A stretch of 64,000 nucleotides of DNA from Coccinella septempunctata. Its lineage: Eukaryota; Arthropoda; Insecta; Coleoptera; Coccinellidae. The stretch is taken from positions 2,666,001-2,730,000 of the forward strand of contig NC_058192.1 of the NCBI RefSeq assembly GCF_907165205.1, written 5' to 3'. The position numbers were made by a program, and so were the translations under genes. Under the pieces are notes generated by a model, which searched no databases, was not told the origin of the DNA, and was given only the letters and a program-made list of their open reading frames with translations. This document shows positions 25,101 through 37,034 of this stretch, piece after piece (position 1 is the first letter of the stretch; each line of letters opens with the position of its first letter).

Positions 25101-28100
25101 CACAATGGAAAAAAAAATTAACAAGCAAATACGCGGAATATTTCTTGCAACACTCGAATGCTCCTGAAACATAAATAATTCAGGCGAGAATCATCTTGAA
25201 CATTTTTGGAATAAGGAAGGAAATGCATTATTCCGAAATGATCAAATTAGGAATGAAATATAATTTCATTTTTTAGCATGAAGGTCGTTTTGAACATAAA
25301 TCTGATAGTAAGGTACCATTCAAGTACTCTCAAGTTCTTATGAGAGGTTTTCATCACTCACTCATCATTCATTGGTTCAAAGCAACTCGGCAATGATAAA
25401 GTTTTTCTTCTTGAGTTATAGCCTCCAGTTATCAATTCAAAATTTTCTTTTGCAGACCACAAGATGACAGCCTCTTCTCTTCTTGGAGTGACCTAGCTAC
25501 CGCGGAGAGTAGAAATCAACCAAGAGACGTCGAGCCTGTGACAGAAAGAGACAGAGAACCCTTGTCTCCAGACTACAAGGATCCCAGTCAGCGCAAGAAT
25601 GAAAAACCAGTGGTACCATCCCAACCCAACAAACCATCCTTCGACGAATCCCTCATACCTGGCGGTGTCATCGATATACCAGCTGGAGGATTCCCTCCAA
25701 TCTTTGGGGACCCTTTCCGCATACCCACACTGAATGAGAGACCTGGGGGTATCTTCGATTTTGACAGTGACGAGTTGGGTTTGCCAGGGTTTAACGGTCA
25801 GAATCCTGGAGGGCTTTTTGGAAATTTCTTCTCATCGCTTGGAGAAGTGCGTCCGTGGTGGAAAGGGTGAGTTTTCCTGATAAAACATAAGCTGACATGT
25901 TTTTTTTGTACCCCATCGACAATATCGAGTCTTAGTTCAAATTTAAACGACAGTTTGCTTCCGCTGGATCTGGTTTTTAAGGATAACGCTGAAGAAAAAC
26001 ACTTTTAGGTTATTTTCCACGTTTATATTAGGCTCTCCACCAATATTGCAAGAATTTTCAACTCAAAATAATTACTCGAAATCGAACAATAAATGCAGAA
26101 AAGCGAATTCTCGCCCAACGTATCTTATGTGGACCTCTTGGTTAGTCCTTCAATCAGTGACTACTTGAAAGCTTGCTGCCGTTTAAATAATCCAAGTTTT
26201 CTGTACCTTTAAGTACGTTTATTGGATTAATTTCCATAAAATTAATAACACGAAGGCAATTGTTATCATGAGAAAAAGCATGTAAAAGTAAGGTGAACAT
26301 TATTTATCCTCTCAATGCAAGCTGGGCAATGAACATTAGTTTTTCCTGGCAGAATTAGGCGATTTTCAAATCACCCAATGGCTCAGATTTCATTGTCAAG
26401 ACGAAGCAATATGACTATTATGACCTAGATGCATAAATAACAATTTTGTCCTGGCATCCGAAGGTTCGAAGAGTAAATAAGGTACTTGTCTTCATACTTC
26501 TACGATTCAAATTAACCCTATCATTCAATAAACCAGGATATAAAACAATACCGGCAACGTAATCGAATTTTGCTCGAGTTGAAATAAACTTCTAACATCA
26601 ACGAGCAAGTTCACGTTTCCGGTAGTCAAACCTATATATTTTGAATAGTTTGTTTACATAAATGAACTACGCCGCGAAATTTCACCTTCTAGAATCTACG
26701 GTTGAATCACAATGTCGACTATTATTATTTATTGCAAGTGGGATATACTTTATTGGGTATAATGAGTCACCTAATTTTCTTGTTAGTGTGATATCAGCTA
26801 ATTTATCAGCTATTGTTTTTTCCAACATATCCGCACGAAATTCAGAATGGGTGGACATTTCCATCGAGACTGCACAGAATTTTAATCACCGAATTAGTTT
26901 AGTGAATTGAAAAGAAAAGATACTTCTTAATACTATGATTATTTTTGGGGTTACGATGGAGATACGAAATGGGAAATTTTCCATATTACTACAAAGTGCA
27001 TCTGGTCATTCTGTAGAAATGCTACAGTCTAAGTCTAAGTAGTACCTACCACTAGCCTACTCGCTAGATAGATTGTATATTTAAGGCTCCTCTCATATTG
27101 TTCTGAATTGCCTTGGCAGATCCCATATATTTGACAGCTGAACGATATTTTAAATACTCTTCACTTAGCTCTTCTTATTACGTTATGAACTTATAATCTG
27201 TAAAGCAAGATATAATGATGATCATTGACCCATTTTAGTACTGTCCATGATTTCGATTCGCGGTTCATTAAATTGATAATTATCTTAATTCGAATGATAG
27301 CTCATTTATATCGACTATTATCGTACTAGCTTTTAATTGCCCTAAAGTGACGGAAAAAATTGATTTGGTTAGTAGTTAGCGGTCGATTCCTGTCAGTGAA
27401 TTTATTCATTCATCTGGCCCAACCTACTACGGATACTCTTATGAATGAGTTTCCGCTCATTCATTGATTTGAAGGGCTGGGATAAGGGAACCAACTATAT
27501 CTATCTTTAAAACAAAAGAGTATTTGATGAAACTTCGCAAAGAAATATAATGACACTGACACATAGTGCGTCTTACCACAGTTTTTGTTATACCTAACAG
27601 TATATTTCTGTAAATTTTAAAAGACCTTTCTACTTTTATACATGTTCTCAAAGAGCAACTCTTCTAGTTATAAATTTCGAGATTTCAGCGAGTCTGTTCG
27701 TTGGATAGCAAACTTCATGCCTGGCTCAAAAGAAATGATATTATTTGGACTAACGCTTAGTATAACAGGCCTTTAGCACTTCTCTCACCTTGGTTTCTTA
27801 TCAGAGAAGTTGAAAATGATAACATTGATTCGACATAATTGATTTTTTCATTCTTTGTTAGAGTTAACATTCATTTCTGATTCCATCGAATAATATTCAA
27901 GAACAGAAGGATAATTAGGAGAAAATCAGTGCTTATGGCAAAGCCTATGTTAATATTTCACTTTGATTTTATCAATCTAACTCAGTTGAACGAATTGATG
28001 GATGCACAACTCTCTCTGAAACACGCAATCATTCAGAATTTATTGGTAGGATAAAAGATATGCAGTGATTTTGATGTTTTCCAACATATTTCCATTTCCT

Positions 28101-31100
28101 TTAAGGGGAAATATATGGATTTTGGGGATTGTTTATCTTTTGGCTCTTTAGCTCTATTTCCTTTAGGAATTCCATGAGCCATCTTTACTTTCGTGAGCTT
28201 TGGATTTTTACTTATTTCATGTAATCTGGTATAATTGTTTTTCGTCAATAGTGATCGATGTAGAGAATTTTGGTGATTCAAATAACTGCGCAGCTAGTTA
28301 TTCTCTCGATACGAATTGAGCGTGTTTTCCTAGCGAGAACTTTTGCTGGCATCCGTTATATGCTCGGCTTTAATTGCCTAGAAACGGCGTACAATTTGTG
28401 TGAATCGAAACGATTCATATCAGACCATGGATAGGTCAACCCTTTCGCGACAAGTCAACAAACTCGAAGTAGCTCAAGTTTGACTGGTGGTAATGATGAG
28501 TCAAATGAGCTACTTTCTACTTTCCTACGAGAAAATATGATTTGATATTAATTATTAACCTGGTTTACGACCTGTTAGAGCCCCTCATCTAGGTTTTTTC
28601 AGTTCTGGGTTTTATTATATGGTGGTATACCTACTTACAGTTCGTTCACTGACCGTGAATTTATTTCAATGTTATCGACCATGAACATAAATTTATACCT
28701 TCAGATTCCTCAACGATGCTGTTTTAATAATGTGACGTCGAAGTGGAATAGTGAGCCTTTGATTGTTTAGGTCTTACTTGAAAGAAATCATAGAAAGATA
28801 ACACGAACATCTTACAATTTTTTCAGTTTTTCACACAAATGATGAACAGTTATACTGTGTCTAAATGAAGAGTTTCGAAATTCAAGGGGTGATTCTTTGT
28901 CCAAAAATAGTGTGCCTTCCATATAGATTATTTTTTGAGCAAACTCCTGAGGGTGGAGCACAGAAGTTTGAAGACAAGGACACATTGAGCATAAAGGCCT
29001 GCAATATTCGTTGGATCCAAATATAGGCTTGAAAATGTAAAACGAAATACAAATAGTTCTTCTGGGTATTTCCTGAATGTTTCTTTTACGACCTATTCAT
29101 TTCCAACAAATGTTTCGATTTTAGAGCTTTCATTTGGCGGTCAATAAATGCAATGCCACGTGAAAAGTATTAAACTTCATTGTATCATCAAGTTTCGCAG
29201 TTATTTCACTCATTCACGCGTGAATGAATTTATCACTTCGTAAATGTCAAGACTGTAAACGAAAGAAAGAAGAAACACATTCCGCAATCATTGATTTATA
29301 GTCATTAAAATTGACGAACATCACATAATGGATTAAGATTTTTTGTCACTACACTGATGATGGAGCGTAGCACATATAAAGATGTTTCACAATGTTAATT
29401 TAAGACTATACCGCTAGAGATATTAATCGAAATAAAGACAAAAACTGTCCAAGTTCTTTAAGAATAGGTTCTATTCTCGTGACAAAATCTTTAGGTTATA
29501 ATACTCGTATATGGCCTATCTATAGAAGGGTTTCACAAAACTTTAATAGACACTTTTTCGGTTGCTAGAATAAATTATTTCTCAGATGAGTGAAATTTGG
29601 AAATTATAGCAATTGAAAACCAACTATTGATAATTCATGGATGAAAATTTCATGCCATATTGGAATTTTATATCTTCAAAAGCTTATACACACCACGTTT
29701 ACAGGCCAAATGTCTGCATTGAAAGGGAAGAAAGCACAGACGATGAAACTGAAGAAGAAGGACGAGAATCTTCCAAAAACGAAACTGAATCTGAAGAAGT
29801 ACCAAATTTCTTCTCGACATCAATCAGTTTGTCCAACTGTCATCAAACTCCCGCTAAATACGAATGTGTCACTAAGTGAGTACACTATAAATATCATTTA
29901 TCCTCTTACGAAAGGTAGTGAACAATATTCCAAATATCCCTTTATCAATTTTAGAAACTTGAAACGGTTTTTCATACTGTTTATATTGAATCTATTTGCG
30001 GACAAGGCTGAAGCATCATCAATTCTAAATACAGCAGTTTCAACAGACCATGAAGGTTTAAGCAGATTCATCATTTATTTTATTGCAAATACATGCAGAT
30101 TATTGTGTGAGAAATAAGTTGATGATTTGGAATTAACTCATACATTGGTCGAATTATTTACAGTTTCGATATCATTCAATCTGTATTTAATAATACTTAA
30201 TTTTTGTCAATTTCCACAAGGGTTAACAATCATGGAGTAGTCAAAACTTTCACTGTTCGCTACAAGTGCTGTTATGGCTATGCAAGACAGGAGGGGTCCA
30301 TTGGATGTAACAGAAGGGTAGAGTTGAAGCCTCTGCTACAGACTTTGTCAGACCTCAACGCTAACGAGTTCAAGAAACTGATAGAAGATAATGGACTCGT
30401 CGACAGGTTCAAGAATGAAAATTTGACAGTTTTTGCACCATTGGATCAGTCCATGAACGAGTATAATGACAAGATGAACCAATTCGTAAGTTTTCTGGAT
30501 ATATGTATCGCATTAACTCAGTCCAAAAAGTATATTTCGATTGAATAAATTGAGGGGGACATTAACAATATGTACCGGTTCAACTGTTTCAGAACGATTT
30601 GAACCCCAATCCGCAGAGAAAGAAGAGAGACCTCAAAAACATACTGTCTTCCGACGAGCTTGTATGGAACCACGTGACCGACGGTTTCGTTGACTTAACG
30701 GAACTTATCAACGAAGAAATTATTCACAAGTAAGTAGAACGAAATGTGTCGCGAATTGAACGCTTAAATCTATGAATTCACATATTCGCGTTGGTGTTAG
30801 GATGCTGTTTATGTGGTGCTGTGGGTCAATAAACTCGCGTTCTCTTCTTTATTAACTTTACACGATTGTTGATGGATGTAGTCGTTGACATTAACCAGCT
30901 TTATGGACGTCGAGGCACAGTTTTAGGTTGAGCTTCATTATGCTGTCTGAATTAGTTGGATCGAAATATATGAACCCTTTTTACGACCACTGATAGGCTA
31001 TTCCATCTTCAGGTTGAATTTTATTCGTTTTTCAGCGAAAACCAGAACAACTCGATTCGCATCAACAACTATCCGACCCAGAATTACGACAGATTGGTCA

Positions 31101-32789
31101 CTGCAAACTGTAAACGCATCGCCAAAGCTAACAATCTAGCCAGCAACGGCATCGTGCACTTGGTGGATGGGGTCATGACCCCAGTGGGGGAGTCAGTGCA
31201 GGATATCATCAGAAACGACAAGAGATTGAGCAGTTTACTGCAAGGTGAATTGTTAAAACCACATACCTTAAGTCCTCTTCCCTTTCATAAGTTATATGTC
31301 TAGTTTCATAATGAATCCTATTGGGGAAGTCCAAAAAATTCAACAGCCTTTTGTTACAGTACTGGAGAGCACTGACTTACTCAAGAAGTTCAAAGATGAA
31401 GGTCATTACACCGTTTTTGCACCAACTAACGAAGCTTTTGATAAGCTGGAACAGTCTACTAGAGATAAATTACTTAGGGGAGAAGCTTGCGCAAAAAGTA
31501 AGCCCTAAATTCGAGTAAAAAAACATGAAATGTAAAAAACAATTTCGTATTTTCCACAGGTATCATCAGTCATCATGTAACAGCCCATACAGTGTGCTCA
31601 GTTGCAATTATTGGCAATTCAACTACACACAATGTCGACGGAAACGTTTTGAACATGGAGAGAACACTCGACGATCAGCTGATACTGGAAAACAAGGCCA
31701 AGATAATAGAAACGGACATCATGGGCACCAATGGTGTTGTCCACCTCATCGATACCATCATAATACCAGAATCTGCCCTCTTCATCAACGATGCCTTGAA
31801 AAACGAGAAACTCACCAAATTCCAGGAAATAATAGAAAAGGCTGGATTGACTGATGAGATTAACAATCTGGATAACGCTACTGTCTTTGCGCCATCCGAT
31901 GAAGCTTTCGAGAAGGAAGGCGCCAAGAAAATTCTCGAGGAAATTGGAGACGATAAGGAGAAGTTGAAGGAGTTGGTTAGGTACCACACAGTTCAAGGAA
32001 AGATGCAATCTTGCGACATGAACAACAACGCCTTGTTGAAGACCTTGGACAACGACAGACCCTTGAGGATAAACCTTTATTCAACTGTGAGTTGATTACA
32101 CTATTCCCAGGATTATATTGGTAATAATTTATTGTTTTTTCCAGTTGCCAATCTTCAGTAACATCCTCTTCAAAGCAACCGTCAATTGTGCCAGAATAAG
32201 TGGTTTCGACGAGAAGACTTGTGGATCTGTCATCCACGAGGTCAACAAGGTTCTGGTACCACCCAAAAAGACGATCCTAGAAGTCGTGAAATCCGACCCC
32301 AAATACTCCAAAATCCAGAAGATCATCGAAGGGACTGAAATCGAGGAAATATTAGGACAAGAGAACAGGACAATCACCTTCCTAGCACCAACAGACGAAA
32401 CTCTAGCTGCTCTGGATGAAGACCAACTGAAATCTCTGGAGGACAAGGAGAAAGCAGTGGAAATTCTGAAAACCCACATCCTAACAGGTAAGTTTCGATC
32501 ATTTTTGAACGATGAAGGGTAGAAAACATAAACAACCTCATTTTCAGAAATTCTGTGTTGCTCCGGCGTTGGTCCACAAACCTGGGGCTTCAATTCATTG
32601 GTGCCAACCTTATCCGAGCAAAATCTCCAGATTGGCAGGACTGGTACTCACCAGATCCGTATAGGCCGCGGTGTGGTCACCAGTTGTGATAATTTGGCCA
32701 CTAACGGAGTTGTGCATAGCATCAACGAGGTTTTTTTCCCACAACGACACGTGGCCAACGTGGGGGGTTACTTCCTATTTGACTTTTAA
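22189..32789 (+). CDS. mfas: Secreted EMI + four FAS1-domain protein (midline fasciclin/TGFBI-like)
   Basis: Ten coding exons: 22189-22259, 25456-25866, 29705-29875, 30221-30485, 30593-30729, 31036-31244, 31360-31497, 31560-32086, 32145-32487 and 32548-32789. All phases agree, giving 837 aa. A signal peptide (MLWKAFVFGVLLASGVRA) is followed by a proline/glycine-rich linker, an acidic segment, a cysteine-bearing EMI-like region (WWKGPNVC ... YKCCYGYARQEGSIGC, about 158-245) and four FAS1 domains (about 260-405, 408-537, 538-682, 684-825). Each has a TVFAP-type block, and three have an NG[VI]VH block. TGFBI/periostin-type proteins are extracellular adhesion ligands that bind integrins and matrix. 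The third domain has CGSVIHEVNK in place of NGVVH. RKKR at 315-318 is a possible furin-type site inside domain 1. No membrane anchor is seen; the chain ends GGYFLFDF. Confidence 0.93.
22260..25455. other. Intron 1 of the fasciclin gene
   Basis: 3.2 kb between signal-peptide exon and linker exon. It includes a segment around 23225-23335 that resembles one in intron 2. No internal gene was recognised. Confidence 0.7.
25867..29704. other. Intron 2 of the fasciclin gene
   Basis: 3.8 kb with no recognisable gene. The stretch around 27925-28035 resembles 23225-23335 in intron 1, with the shared core CTAACTCA then TTGATGGAT and CAACTCT. Confidence 0.7.
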
Positions 32790-32928
32790 GCTTTAAATTA
32801 TTTCGAACAAAATGGAGTGATATTTTTGATTTGACTGAATATTTGTACTTCTCATTCGAAGTTGTTTCCGTTAATTTATTTAGAAGTAGAGTAAGATGTG
32901 AGAATGTCTAGGAATAGAGAGGTCTATT

Positions 32929-32934
32929 AATAAA
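32929..32934 (+). other. Polyadenylation signal of the fasciclin gene
   Basis: AATAAA 140 bp past the stop codon and about 130 bp from the stop of the facing AAAP transporter. Confidence 0.65.
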
Positions 32935-33066
32935 GATCGAATTATTTATATTATGACTTTTCAATTTCCTTCTAAACTAACATATACTATGCAGGTGAAG
33001 CTATGACAAAAAACACTACAAAGGACAATCGAATCAAGGGCATTAAGAAAAACAAATCAGGGCAAC

Positions 33067-35220
33067 TTATATTTCAACAAAGGCAGATGTAACATTCATA
33101 ATGCAAGGATATGAAAAACTCTCAAAGCTCGAAGCATCCTTTATATTCAAATAGGTCGAGAGTATCGTAGAAAATAGACTCGCGAGTACAATACTGACAC
33201 ATATGAAGTATTCAATACTTCTGGCCGATACAAGATACTTATCTTGCTTCCTGAGAAAACTGTTAAACTTTGTTGGATTCTGAACTATGCTGTCGCTGAA
33301 AGACGTATCCACACTCAAGATATCCCCATCTGCGTCAGCTGATTTCATGAACAACTCGAATGTTAAGTCCTCCTTACGCCGGTCCTGGATTTTGAGTATT
33401 TTGAGGTAGAATAAGGGAGGTAAAATAAAAACCAGTGGGCTGATCAGCGCTGCTCCAATTAAGGACATCACAATGTCGAATCTTGGTACAGATTCGGCTA
33501 TTATTATTGCTAAGATTACGAGAACTGTCCTCAAGATGCATCTCTTGTGATTAAACTCTGAAAAAAAGAGTTATAGGAGAAAAACAATCGGTTTTCGAAA
33601 TATTTCACCTCTGGAAATATTCAAGGATTCCTCCATATGTTGATAAAGGGCATTATTGCTAATTGCTGATGTTAGACAAAGTTGAACAGCCACCAGAACT
33701 GACGCAAAATGTAGTAGCATGGTGGTCGACAGGGTTTCCAATATACTTGGTCTCAGAGATTTTCCAAATTTCAGATAACCATTTATGCATGTCACTCCAA
33801 ACATACATAAGGTGACTGAAAAATAAAAAGCTCACTATAACTGAATATATCTGCTGAGGAAATGATCTCAGAGTTTTATTTTTAGAGAATATATAAACAT
33901 CAGTTGTATCTCACCTAGAAAGCTTACCATAACAGCCTTCGAAATCTTAATTTTTTCTTTCATATCAACAACAATAGTCAAAATGTTTGGATGAATGTCG
34001 AATTGGAAAGTAACCATGCCGAAAGCTAACAGTAAATATTCCCAAGTAGATTTTTTATTCACCATGCTGTTTGACGATGGTAAATCTTCCGTGGTGGAAT
34101 AGATCATACTTCCATTCACGAGGAAGAATACTAGGAAAACAATACACACGGAAAGTAGACAGAGATATCTGAAAAAACATCGAAATCGTACGGTTTTTCT
34201 CAGAGTTAATTCAATGTTGAATTATTTTTCTATGTTAGAGGGTTTGAGTAGACAGAAAAAATATTTTTATGCGAGGAAATCTAGGTTAAAGATCTTTACT
34301 TCTAGATCCTCCAAACTAAGTAAACTTATCATGATTTCCTTACACGAAGATCATAAACTGAGTATAATTTCTCTCATTAGAATAAGAGATTAAAATTCGT
34401 CATTTCTTAAATCTTAAATGACTCACTTCATATCCTTGGGACTACCCAACCATAAAATAGGGCACAGAACGGTTCCTAAAACCAATATCCAGATGCAAAA
34501 AGAAATATTCAGATCACCGCTCGTTAGTCTCAACCCCAGCAATTGCATATTTTGGGATGCTGGAAAATCAACAAATACAATAAATATAGTAAAACCAATA
34601 GTCTGCCATATCTCACCGACAATCAAGTTCGGTATTCCTCCTCCAAAAACTGTGATATCAACTAGGATGGTCACTAATTTTCCCAGAGTTTTTCCGTATG
34701 TGAATTCTGCCAGTGCAGAATAAGGGTATCGACTCTTTGTGTTTATAGATGAATCTATTGATTCAGCTATCATCCAGCATCTCCCGAGTAAAATTGCGGT
34801 ATAAATTTGTACCGAACATACGGTTGCGATGAGAGGAACCCCATAGAAACCTATCAAACGTGTAACACAATCCCTTCAATGTGAAATAGGTAAAAAAAAA
34901 GGGTATAAGTGATACGGCATTATGTCAAGCATACTTTCGATGAGGCAATTTATAGCATTCTAGAGGAGACATTCTAAAATTCAATTATTCATCTTTGCTT
35001 ACCACAATCTATTATCGCTTTCGGTAGTGCCACTATTGGAAAAACACCAAACACATCTATTATACAAACTATAGCCGAAACTAGAGATAAACTGTCATGT
35101 TTAGCAACTCTGAATCTCACATCTTCGCTCTGTATCAATAATGTCCTTTCAGAAAACCTCATATTACTCTGGTATACGTGATTACACAGATTAGGAACGG
35201 CACAAATAGGTTCTATGTGC
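33067..35220 (-). CDS. AAAP-family amino-acid transporter, first exon not found
   Basis: Exons 35220-35003, 34850-34427, 34168-33915, 33815-33609 and 33557-33067 join in phase to about 531 aa after an unseen N-terminus. The first hydrophobic block SLVSAIVCIIDVFGVFPIVA then LPKAIIDCGFYGVPL is the signature of the amino acid/auxin permease family (SLC32/36/38, AVT1-like): a helix broken near a proline, then a glycine-rich turn. About ten hydrophobic segments follow, with the IAESVPRFDIVMSLIG block near the end. The family moves neutral amino acids across plasma, lysosomal or vesicle membranes with protons or sodium; substrate and location cannot be read here. The exon at 35220 begins after a TTTCAG acceptor. 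Its upstream partner is missing: either it lies beyond the LINE at 35.4-37.0 kb, or the frame starts at ATG 35288. Confidence 0.82.
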
Positions 35221-35416
35221 CTGAAAATGAACCTTAGAAGCCATAGTTGTGTTAAAGTCGATATCAATTTCATTATATCGAGTATCATGAAACGTTTCTG
35301 TTTTAGTTGAAGAAGTTTGAGATTATCCCAGGAATTAAACGTTTCGCAGAGGAAATTGAGGAATTTTCCATTATTTGTGTCAGGTTTGTCATTTAGTCAC
35401 ATACTTACCATGTAAA

Positions 35417-36880
35417 ATGTCTGCTCTCAAAGTTGACTCCTCACCTGGTTCCGATGGAATCTCATCCAGACTTCTGAAAGAGTGTGCCCACTCCATTTCG
35501 CTGCCTCTTTCTCTTATATTTGCCCGCTCATTTGCGACTTCATCGCTGCCGTCTGACTGGAGAAGTGCACGTGTGACACCTATTTTCAAGAAGGGAAACA
35601 AGCGTTGTGCCGCTAACTACCGTCCTATCAGCCTGGTACCAATTGTTGCGAAGGTTTGCGAAAGAGTTATCCATGGACAGGTGCTGCAGTTTGCGCTGGG
35701 CCATAACCTTATCCCCCGATGCCAACATGGTTTTCTGCCGGGTCGCTCGGTGATCACTAATCTGCTCGACTGTGTTGATGCCTGGTCGATGTCCCTCGAC
35801 AGGGGTAATCCTGTTGATGTGATTTACCTTGACTTTTCTCGGGCATTCGATCGTGTGCCCCACAGACGCCTCCTATACAAACTTGAGCACCTTGGCATTC
35901 GTGGGCGCCTGCTTTCTTGGATTGAGGCATTTCTTTCAAACCGATCTTTTAAGGTCCGTGTTGGGGATTCTTTTTCTTCTCCCAGAGATGTTTTGAGTGG
36001 AGTCCCCCAGGGGTCTGTGTTGGGTCCACTTTTGTTTCTGTTGTATATATCTGACTTGCCCTCCTGCGTTGTCTCGAATATCTCCCAATTTGCAGATGAC
36101 ACCAAATTATTTGGTAATCCCACTAGTGCCGGCATTATTCAGGACGATCTTGACTCTATCTCGAGGTGGTGCCAGGACTGGCAGCTGCCGCTCAACAGTG
36201 ATAAGTGTGTGGTTCTTCACATGGGTGCTCGGAATCCGCGATGTCAATACTTACTTAATGGTATCCCCATTCCTGTTTCAAGCAGCCATAGTGATCTTGG
36301 TGTAATAGTGACGGATACTTTGAGTTGGTCTGAGCACATCTCTCAGACTGTAAGCAGGGCCAAAAGATCCTTGTTTCTGCTGCAGAAGTCATTTGGCAAG
36401 TGTGACCCACGTACATGTGCGCTGGTTTACCGAACTTATGTGCGACCCATCCTCGAGTTCGCTGGTCCTGTGTGGTGTCCGGTTCTGTCTCGCGATATGT
36501 CCCTGCTCGAAAACCTCCAGCGTCGTGCCACGCGTATTCCCTACGGAATCTCGCGCCCTTCTTATGATGAAAGACTATCCATAATGAGCCTGCCTAGGTT
36601 CGCCGACCGGAGAACTCGTGGTGACCTTTTAACAACTTTCCGTGCTTTGCACGATCTCTTTGGTGTGAGCTTGCGTCGCTTGTTTACGATGAATACGGAT
36701 TGCCGTTTGCGGGGTCACTGTTTAAAACTGAGAAGAGAGAACTTCAGGACGGTTCAGAGGCAGCACTTCTTGTCGAATCGGGTGTTTAGTGTGTGGAACT
36801 CGTTGCCTTCATCTGTGGTTGGGTCGTCATCTGTGAATTCATTCAAGAACAACTACGATGGTTGGCTTCTTCGTGGATGA
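35417..36880 (+). CDS. LINE reverse transcriptase, N-terminally truncated ORF2
   Basis: A single open frame of 487 codons starts at the first in-frame ATG of the fragment. Motifs run in canonical order: ANYRPISLVPIVAKV, the catalytic Asp in VIYLDFSRAFDRVPH, GVPQGSVLGPLLFLLY, the catalytic pair in FADDTKLFG, then the thumb-like LGVIVTDTLSWSEHI and the C-terminal LVYRTYVRPILEFAG. No stop or frameshift was seen, so the insertion is probably recent. Without an endonuclease this copy cannot move on its own. Confidence 0.9.
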   Translation: MSALKVDSSPGSDGISSRLLKECAHSISLPLSLIFARSFATSSLPSDWRSARVTPIFKKGNKRCAANYRPISLVPIVAKVCERVIHGQVLQFALGHNLIPRCQHGFLPGRSVITNLLDCVDAWSMSLDRGNPVDVIYLDFSRAFDRVPHRRLLYKLEHLGIRGRLLSWIEAFLSNRSFKVRVGDSFSSPRDVLSGVPQGSVLGPLLFLLYISDLPSCVVSNISQFADDTKLFGNPTSAGIIQDDLDSISRWCQDWQLPLNSDKCVVLHMGARNPRCQYLLNGIPIPVSSSHSDLGVIVTDTLSWSEHISQTVSRAKRSLFLLQKSFGKCDPRTCALVYRTYVRPILEFAGPVWCPVLSRDMSLLENLQRRATRIPYGISRPSYDERLSIMSLPRFADRRTRGDLLTTFRALHDLFGVSLRRLFTMNTDCRLRGHCLKLRRENFRTVQRQHFLSNRVFSVWNSLPSSVVGSSSVNSFKNNYDGWLLRG

Positions 36881-37008
36881 TTTTGAAGGACTGCTCATTT
36901 TGTATTTTTGTTTTGGAATTTATCTCTTATTGTATAATCGAACACTTTTTTTCTTATATGTTAAATTTTTTGTGAGTTTATAGGCATGGCCTCAACTCTC
37001 ATCTGTCA

Positions 37009-37034
37009 AATAATAATAATAATAATAATAATAA
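37009..37034 (+). repeat. AAT microsatellite, LINE 3' tail
   Basis: About eight AAT units directly after the LINE 3' UTR. Simple-repeat tails of this type end CR1/L2/Jockey-group elements instead of poly(A). Confidence 0.85.

Larger units (their letters stand above)
35417..37034 (+). mobile_element. 5'-truncated CR1/Jockey-like LINE
   Basis: The element begins inside the reverse-transcriptase region, reads through the C-terminal part of ORF2, has a short 3' UTR and ends in an AAT microsatellite. It lacks ORF1 and the endonuclease, as is usual after incomplete reverse transcription. It is noticeably GC-richer than the surrounding DNA. It lies just upstream of, and antisense to, the AAAP transporter. 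The exact left border and a target-site duplication could not be fixed. Confidence 0.85.

Noticed and set aside
31619..32593. Minus-strand ORFs opposite the fasciclin exons
   Set aside because: They are shadows of the FAS1-coding exons and cross exon borders without splice sites.
35403..35440. A minus-strand splice donor at the LINE border as the missing first exon of the transporter
   Set aside because: The donor GTAAGTATG is good, but the sequence before it belongs to the LINE frame, so it is probably coincidental.
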